In this document: positions 35,301 through 44,300 of the stretch, piece by piece
Layout of the letters: every line of letters begins with the position of its first letter
How positions within the stretch are numbered: the stretch's first letter is position 1
Assembly: GCA_964017235.1 (NCBI GenBank)
Contig: OZ024936.1
Span: 16,592,496-16,656,495 of the forward strand
DNA: 64,000 nt
DNA from: Sabellastarte sp. h YS-2021
Taxonomy: Eukaryota > Annelida > Polychaeta > Sabellida > Sabellidae
Direction: 5' to 3'
Translations under genes and position numbers: made by a program
Notes under the pieces: generated by a model
What the model saw: the letters and a program-made list of their open reading frames with translations, nothing else
Database searches by the model: none
What the model was told of the DNA's origin: nothing

Positions 35301-38300
35301 CAATAGGACCACATTTTAAAAAACAAATCCTTCCTGTTCCAGGAATGCGTGGATTCTGACTGGTCATTTTTGAAAAAAAAAACATATTGGATATCATTAC
35401 AATGTATTTTACCTGCTTTTATAGTCCGTCATAAATTTTTGCAGAAATGAAATAGGGTATAGCAAAATAGTCATTTATCACTACACCACTACAGCGGATA
35501 TATATGAACATTTTGTGTATTGTCTAGAATTGAGTAAATTTCTCTTAACATTAGTGTTACGACCAAAAAAAAAATTTGGAAAACTTGGTCCTGAAAACAA
35601 AAATTTGAAGAAAACCAGATTCGTTCAAATTAGTATACATCAAACTGTAATATCATTTATGCGTGCACATAAAACATAACCATAACTGAAACGTGGTATT
35701 CTTTGTGACTTAAATGTAAGGTTTTGAATATAAATTCTGTGCATATTGACAAAATATACCACACATACATGGCCATACACATTGTTAATCATTTGTGTCA
35801 TATTTTTTACTGTTATTGTGAAATAGTTGGGCTTTTGGGGACCGCTTCTTGGGGCGTCTGTAATCGGATTTTATTTACATTCATATGAATGGAATAAAAT
35901 CCAACTATCCAGTTTGCTGTCTTTACCACTACTTAACATACCAGTACAGTTCATATAAACTACATAAGACTCTGCAATCAATACTGTGTGTTTTTGTACC
36001 TACAACTGAAGTCAATATCTTACAGTGAATGTGTCAAACCAGTGATTTAGCCAATATGTCGCAGGTTATTTCAGTTAGTTCTACCAGAAAAGTCAAGAGG
36101 CTGAGCTGCAGGGCATGGGTCAACATTGGTTGGTGGGCGAGGAGCAGGAGGTGGTTGAACACTGGTCAGAGACTGAGTCACAGGAGATGGTTCACCAAGG
36201 CCCTCTGATTATCATTGGAAAGAGGATGATACTTTGGTACAATTCATTTCAGACCTAAACTTCAATAGGTACCTGAATATGGCTTATCAAAGATAATGGA
36301 TGTAAAATCCCACTATATACCTAACCGCTTACCTCTCCATGAAGGAAATATGAACTTTGGACGATTAAAAACAAACTTATTAATTTGTGTGCAGGAAATG
36401 TAGGAAAAGGCTAGTTTAATAATGTAAACAAAAAATATTTCTACAAAAGTGACCACAGAGACATTTTAAAGGGCAAGGTCAGTAGCATATTTTCCAAATC
36501 AGTATCCTGTAAGTGCAAAACCCTTCAAAAGCCAGGAAACCAAAAACAATTGTGTTGTAACATATCCGCAATCAAATAGACCCACTGTAACAGAATGTGA
36601 AGTTTTGATGAAAAACAAAAGACAGCAGTTCTTCTCACAGATATTGCCACTGATGTGCTTAAGTCTACAAATATACATGATAAAGGTTTATAAAATCTAC
36701 AGATTTAGGGGTTTGTTTCTAATGCTGTTGTAAAGTGTCGTAATTCTATTCAAGTAAAATGGTCTCAATACAGAGATACTGGTGTTACCAACTCTGTCCT
36801 ATTTTAAGGAAAATTGGTCATGGCACTCACATGGTTGGACAGTTATATGGTAGTGTGTGATACTTATCTAGGTGACCATCATGTGTATAACACCCTTCAC
36901 ACTAACATATTGTCCTTATAATATTGTCTAATATAACTTGGTAAAGGCTCACATGCAAAAATAAATGAATAGAAGTGATAAATAGATATCTAGTAATGAA
37001 TTGCAGGTGTTATTACTAGATATAAAATAGCATCAGAGATGCCCGTACCCCACAGCCTTGGGAAATATTTTCAACACCATGAGATATAGAAGTACTGTAC
37101 CAGTACAAACTTCAGGATACTTTCAGAGCACTGTCAGTTATATAAAGGTCCAAACAATGTTTAAATGGAGAAATAATGTTTAAAAGAAAGATAATGCGTA
37201 TAAAGATGAAGTATTAAAACAAGATAACTCAATGACAAGATGACAGCATTAATCAGTAAACTAAAATTCAACACTCTTTATATACATCTGCATTTCCGAA
37301 TTATGGTTTAGATGGTTTGAATATTACCATGCATACAGAAGTGGTAATACATTTAATGAATGCTTATGTGTGGTGTTGGAGTAAAATCTGCGGCTCACTT
37401 GATGAAATTCTGTCTCTTACAATGGGAAGTTATGAAAGTAAAATTCTTAATAAATTCTAATATGACTTTTGCTTAATCTGCATCAAAAGACAGACCCAAA
37501 GGTGCAACAAGATTTTAAAGGTCAAGGTCACTACGGCAAGGTAAAAGGTCAAATTAAGGTCACACCATGATAATACACACCTATAGTAAATAACCAATGT
37601 CCCTACCAAATATCAACTTCCTGCACCTAACAGTTTCCGAGATAAAGCCCGGACAATATTTTATAGGTCAAGGTCACTACAGCAAGGTTAAAGGTCAAAT
37701 CAAGGTCAGACCATGACGTTGCACACCTACACCCCCTAATCAATATCCCTACCAAGTATCAACTTCCTACTCCTTACGGTTTCTGAGATATAGCCCAGAC
37801 AACATTTTATAGGTCAAGGTCACTACGGCAAGGTCAAAGGTCAAATCAAGGTCAGACCATGACGCTGCACACCTACACCCCCTAAGCAATATCCCTACCA
37901 AGTATCAACTTCCTACACCTTACGGTTTCTGAGATATAGCCTGGACAACATTTTATAGGTCAAGGCCACTACGGCAAGGTCACAGGTCAAATCAAGGTCA
38001 CACCATGACGTTGCACACCTACACCCCCTAACCAATATCCGTACCACGTATCAACTTCCTACACCTTACGGTTTCTGAGATATAGCCCGGACAACATTTT
38101 ATAGGTCAAGGTCACTACGGCAAGGTCAAAGGTCAAATCAAGGTCACACCATGACGTTGCACACCTACACCCCCTAACCAATGTCCCTACCAAATATCAA
38201 CTTCCCAAGCCTTACAGTTTCCGAGATATAGCCCGGACAACATTTTATAGGTCAAGGTCACTACGGCAAGGTCAAAGGTCAAATCAAGGTCAGACTATGA

Positions 38301-41300
38301 CATTGCACAACTACACCCCCTAACCAATGTCCCTACCAAGTATCAACTTCCTACACCTTACAGTTTCCGAGATATAGCCCGGACAAGATTTTCAAACTCA
38401 AGGTCACTACGGCAAGGTCAAAGGTCAAATCAAGGTCAGACCATGACGTTGCACAGCTACATCCCCTAACCAATGTCCCTACCAAGTATCAACTTCCTAC
38501 ACCTTACGGTTTCTGAGATACAGCCCGGACAAACTATTTCCCGCCTTGCCTTTATAGTCAATATAAAGTATCTAACCAGCTACTAGCATATTTTAACCAA
38601 AAGAGTGTCTCTAACCTGACATAATAACCAATTTACTGTAGCTTATTACCATTATTACAGTAAATAACATGCCCCTACTGTGACTATACAGTCAATATTA
38701 CATGTCTTACCTGCAATCAGAGGTTTTAGTTGATGCATCACAGGTAACTGTTTACCAATGGGTGCGTTGACATAATCCAAGAAGTCTGCATCAGGTTTTG
38801 AGGCATAGAGGTTGGCAGCCTTACAGGTGTCCATGACAGAACCTCCACCCACAGCCAGATACGCATCAAAGGGCTGCTTCTTACAGAAGTCAATGGCCTG
38901 CTTAAAGCTAAAGTAAATCATACAAATTTATTTAATCTGATCTTACTACTTTATAGTCTCAATATCTTCCCCTCAACAGGGAACTCTGGACGCTAAACTA
39001 AAAAGTCAATGGGCAGAAGTCAGAGTTTAGGGAAAATCTAGGTACGTATTTGAGGGCTGGAATTCACACAAGTTGAGCCAAAAATCAAAAATCAAAGTTT
39101 AAAGCTGTTTATACTAAACTTGAGTTGATTTTTGGCTCAACTTGAGCTTGATCCCTTTTGTGAATACGGTCCATGGTTCTAAATATGAATGAAGAAAAAT
39201 ACTGGGAAATTTAAATTGAAGAGGTGAGTCTTTAGATGCTTCCTAAAAGATGTAACCAATGGGTTGGTTGTTATATGAAGAGGGACAGAGTTGAAAAAAG
39301 TACATGTTTAATGGCTGAGAGACTTACCTGTGTGATTTATGAACTTTATGGCCAAAGAAGGGGACATGAAAGAACTTTAGAACAGATGTTTGTGGTACTT
39401 TTTTTTCCTTTGATGGTATGTCAACACAAATGGAAACTGAAAGTGTTTTATTGTATATTTTAAAAGTAATTTATCTACAGGAACATAAAAACCAACGGCT
39501 GCTTAGTTATTGCATATTATTATTAGCTGAGCATGCAATACTAGCACATTATCAATACTTTATATGTCTCATAAAACAGTATAATTTACGCTACACTGAG
39601 TGGCCAGGCCGTTAATGAGAATGCTGAACTATTTTTCATTCAGGATTTTTAACAATCTCTTTTAAAGGTTTTTCACATAAAAAAGTTACATTGTCTGTTC
39701 AAGAGCTGAAGTATTAATACAAGTTTTAGTTAATAAATTGTGTGTTTACACTAACAAATAATTGAAGCAAAATATATTGTTTTTCTTTGAGGTACTACAG
39801 TTTTGCAACAAAATGTTAGTAATCATATCATTTACGAGATTTTAGATGAATAATAATGAGAATGCAGACCTAATAATTGTACTAATGTGATTTTGCATGG
39901 GCTTTATAGGTTTTTACTTCATGAATCATTACTGCCCTCCGGTCTTAATGGCCCTTGGACTGTAATGATTCATGGCATGCCTGTAAAAACCTATAATGCC
40001 CTACAAAATCACATTATTGTACTATTACCAGTGTGACAGTGAAATTCTCTATAAACCGTTATATGCACAGCAGTGTTACAGGTTTGGCATGTGTATAAAA
40101 ATTACATGGCATTGCTATATATAATATTGTTAGAGTAATGTAGCATCACATTTGACTCAGGAATGAGTGATTCTGAATGGCCTTTAAACCTTTAACATTG
40201 GGTTTATGCTGACTGTTGTTAAATGCAAGCTTCTGTTCTTCATGTTTAATCTGTTTAAATCTCTGACCATTTCAAATTGTTGCCAACCATTCATTTTTAA
40301 ATGAAACAAAGAAGATACCAAAGCAGTGTCACTTACAAAAGTCTACAACTAACCTAAAGTCACAGGAATACATTATTTACATCCCCAAAACATCCCTCAT
40401 CCATCATCACGAACATGGGTGATAATGTTATCATGTGCAACTAGACCAAGGATGCATCTGTGGCCAGATGCAAGATGTATCCACCGGAAAAGGACAACTA
40501 AGAAGGTTCGAAGATAAACAGCATTTATTCAATAATAATCGAATTGTAAACACTTTTAAGTTTGGTTACCCTCATTTGACCTTGAGGCAGAAGCCCAATC
40601 ACATCAGAAGATTCCTAGCCCATGGTTTCCTATAGGTTGGTTTCAAATTGCAAACCTCTAGGACCAATAATAAGTGAGTTATAAGCACTTTTAATTTTGG
40701 CTATCCTCCTTTGATGTTGAAGGAGGGGCCAAGGTCAAATCTGACCATATCAGAAGATTCCTAGTCCATGATTTTCTATAGGTTGGTCTGACATGCCAAA
40801 CCTCTAGGACCAATAATTAGAGAGAGATATAAGCACTTTTCATGATTGAAAAGAAATGCCCGTGGCGGCCATCTTGTTTTTCAAAATGAGGTTAAAAACA
40901 TTTCCAGTCAAGATTTTGTAATGATGAACATATCCTGCGAATTTAAGATCTCTACCTATAATACCCTTTGCTCTAGAGGGCCAACAAAATTGCCCTTGGC
41001 AGCCATCTTGTTTTTCAAAATCAGGCCAAAAATATTCCCAGGCAAGATTTTATGGTTATGAATATATCCTGCAAATTGGAGAAGTCTACCTATAATACCC
41101 TGGCCTCTAAAGGGGTAACGAGAAAATCTCTACATACTGCGGCGGTGCAGGCTTACCTATGAGTAATCCATAGTATCCACCAGATGCTATCTGGTGGATA
41201 CAATAATATGAGATACATATAAAACTTAAACATACCTCACAATATTACACGATAATGTGTTCAATTTGACAATTCATATGTGGTCCCAGTAATTAGATAA

Positions 41301-44300
41301 CTGATCAGACCTGTTGTACCTGTTACATTCATTCTCAGCCAATCAAAACCCTTCAAACTTCACAAAAATGTGTGGGGAAATCCCACTTTTATTATGTGGT
41401 CTGTTATTTGCAACGTGGCTTTAATTATGCACTAGTTATATCTAAGTGGGGGAAAATTAAAAAGTAAAACAGTACATGAAAATTTGTTGAACTAAGTGGC
41501 CCTAGGAAGTGTGGCTGTTTACATATTTTGGAGGGTGGGCTATAATGCACACCTGCATTATCACGGATGACTTCAACAGGTGAAGTAAGGCCTTTGGATG
41601 AAAGGTTTTTGACTGCATTCCAGCAAAACAAAGCCAACTAATATGGTATCACAGTGAGAAAACAAATAACTATAACATGTAGAACACTCTAAGTAGAGGT
41701 CATAACCCCGGTTCTATATCCTTTTCAATAGCTGAGGTCACATCAGGACAGATCAAAATTGAATCCCACATGTTGCCATAAGCAGGACTTGAACCCACAG
41801 TCGGGTAGTGGTGTCATCACGAGCGGTGATATTGCGCATTCACCGGTGATGGAATAAATAGACAATAATCGAGGAATAATGGTAATCCATGATGCACCTT
41901 ATAACAACCATTAACCGGAAAGGAAAGGAAAGAAATGATTGGTCACCCAGTTAATGCCCCTGTTCCACCACACGACTAAGGCTCCCAACTGAGGAATTTT
42001 TGGAATCGGTTTCCGAAAAGTGTAGAGTCCCAGACTATCTGCTTGAGTCTGTTTGGATCTGTTGGAGTCGGTTTAAAAATCAAACATGTTTGATATTTCT
42101 CATGACTCTAACCGATCCACTGTCGCCCCTACCCACAAATATTACAGTCTGAGACCTCCTCAGACCCAAATTTACACAATGTTATGTTGTCTCAGACTTC
42201 CTGGGACTGTTAAAGCCAGGTCGGTTCTGTTTTAATCCCATGAGGTCGGGACTTAATCCCAGATCTATCCCCGACCCCCCATGGAAAAGATAAAGCAAAA
42301 ATCGGCCATAGCTGTCTGAGGAAGTCTGTTATTAGTCCCAGGCAGTCTGAGGAAGTCTCAGCCCAGTCTGAAACCCAGTAGGTATGTCCCAGACAAGATC
42401 AGTGTTAAATCCTATCACAATCGTGGCTTAATCGCCTCTTAGTCAGTTAAGGATCGTGAGTTGTCTGAGGAGGTCTAAGACTTCCTGAGAACAATCACAG
42501 AACTGGATGCAGATTCCATTGCCCCACCCATTATTCATGTTTTTTCACAGACTCTCAATGATTAAGGGTCCCAGACAAATCGGGGCTTAATCCTTTGGTG
42601 GAACAGGGGCATAAGGTAAATGTGTTAGACATGCTAAGAAATGTAAAACTTGTAATCTAGGTTACATAATTGTATCTATGCTATAAACAGTGTTCTTGAG
42701 TCCAAAAACGAAATTGTTGACAGACAGACGTTGGACACCTCAATCTAACAGGTGGGTTGGTTACACGCAACCCGCCTAAAGATGGGATTTATTTCAGCAA
42801 AATCTATCAATGCACATCTATTTTAAAGAATAAACATAGTTTTTACTTGAGAAACGATGGCACCGCGATATCGCTCACGGTTTTGTTCACGGTATCGACC
42901 ACTCACATACCCTGATGATGACACCACTAACATCAGGTCATAATGTTTTCCATGGAATTAAACCCAGATTCATGGATAAATATAAATGTTTCAGGTCTCT
43001 TTGAATTTTTACATCACTGAGTTCAACTCTGCAACACACTAAGTATAAGATACTTTACTGAGAAACTGTTGTACTCTGAAATTACTTTATTGTGAAAATC
43101 AGCTGGTATTCTTTACCTGGAGTCTGTGGGTTCAATCCTGACATCATCAAACACCTGGAAATTGACCCTGGCTTTGGTGAGAGCATCCACTACAGTGGTC
43201 ATCACGGGCAGTTTGGATAGGTTCTTGTCTGTCATCACACACACATTCTCAGCACCCAGGTTAGCAAAGTCCTGGATATAGTTCACAGAGGGTTCAGTGT
43301 AGGGTACTCAGTATAAAGTATTCAGTGCACAGATTGAAGGAAAGACAAAAGTATTCAGCGCAGAGTAATTCAGTACTGTACAGAGTATCTTGTATAGAAT
43401 ATACAGTATAATACAGTGTGAAGTTTTGGTATAGTATTCAGTATTGCATGAACAGTATACTATAAAATGCAAGTCTAGAGGGTAGTATTGTACAGACTAC
43501 AGAGTGCTATTACAGTACAGAGTATTCGGTATGGAGTATAATGTAGAAAGTATAGAATATAAGTATGAAGTATATAAAATATTGTAAAGAGTGAGTGCAG
43601 TATAGAATATAGCAGTATAGAGTGTAGTATATCATGAGAATAGTATAGAGTATTCAACATGGAGTATAGCATAGCACAGAGTACAAGTACAGTATAGATT
43701 ATTCAGGGAAACTTAATTTTTATTTGATCTCTTTAATAAATAAAATAAACAAAATAAATCACATCAAATGAGCTATGCCATTAGCATACAGAAGTGACTA
43801 TAGCTTAGTCATTGAGAGCCACTTTGGTTAAAGGGGAAGGTTTTGTCCCGGGACAAAAATCTCCTCAAATTACAAAGATCATACATTTGGAGTCTTTATA
43901 TACAAATATCAACAAACACCACAGCTTATTGGGATATAACATATCACCTTTGACAGCACTGAAAAACTCTTCCTTCCAGACTAAAAGGGCATAAGTCCTC
44001 AAGGAATTTTATTACCTGATGAAGTTTTTTTACTGTTCTAAAGTGCACAAACTTTATTTAAATTTTCAACTGCAGATTCCTACAATCAGTCCCTCTGTAC
44101 ATGGCAGTTGTTAATTATCTGAGATAGGTGTACATTACAATACACTTGCCATGCAACATTAGTTTGTTTACTTTTAGAATCACACTTTACAGAGGAATGA
44201 AGGTTCTTAAATGCTCTTTGACCCCTCGACGTTGGGCTTTAAGGAATAAAGCAACTTACAGTAAAGAAATGTTGGGCTTGTTCACTGATTTTAAAAAGAT

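Larger units (their letters stand above)
35234..38710 (-). other. ADHFE1 intron d-e
   Basis: Holds the duplicated splice segment, a palindrome at 35866-35902 and Helentron-like element D copy 3 (37028-38545). A GC-richer patch at 36.09-36.22 kb (CAGGAGGTGGTTGAACACTG region) has no supported coding frame. Confidence 0.6.
38908..43116 (-). other. ADHFE1 intron c-d
   Basis: Largest coverage is by repeats: foldbacks at 39055-39173 and 39873-40027, Helentron-like A copy 3 at 40441-41201, and the element at 41806-42929 with nested family B. Remaining DNA, including short open frames at 39.2-39.6 kb, is non-coding. Confidence 0.6.

Noticed and set aside
36090..36220. GC-richer patch considered as an extra ADHFE1 exon
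   Set aside because: Exons d and e join in frame without it, and no family sequence is missing there.
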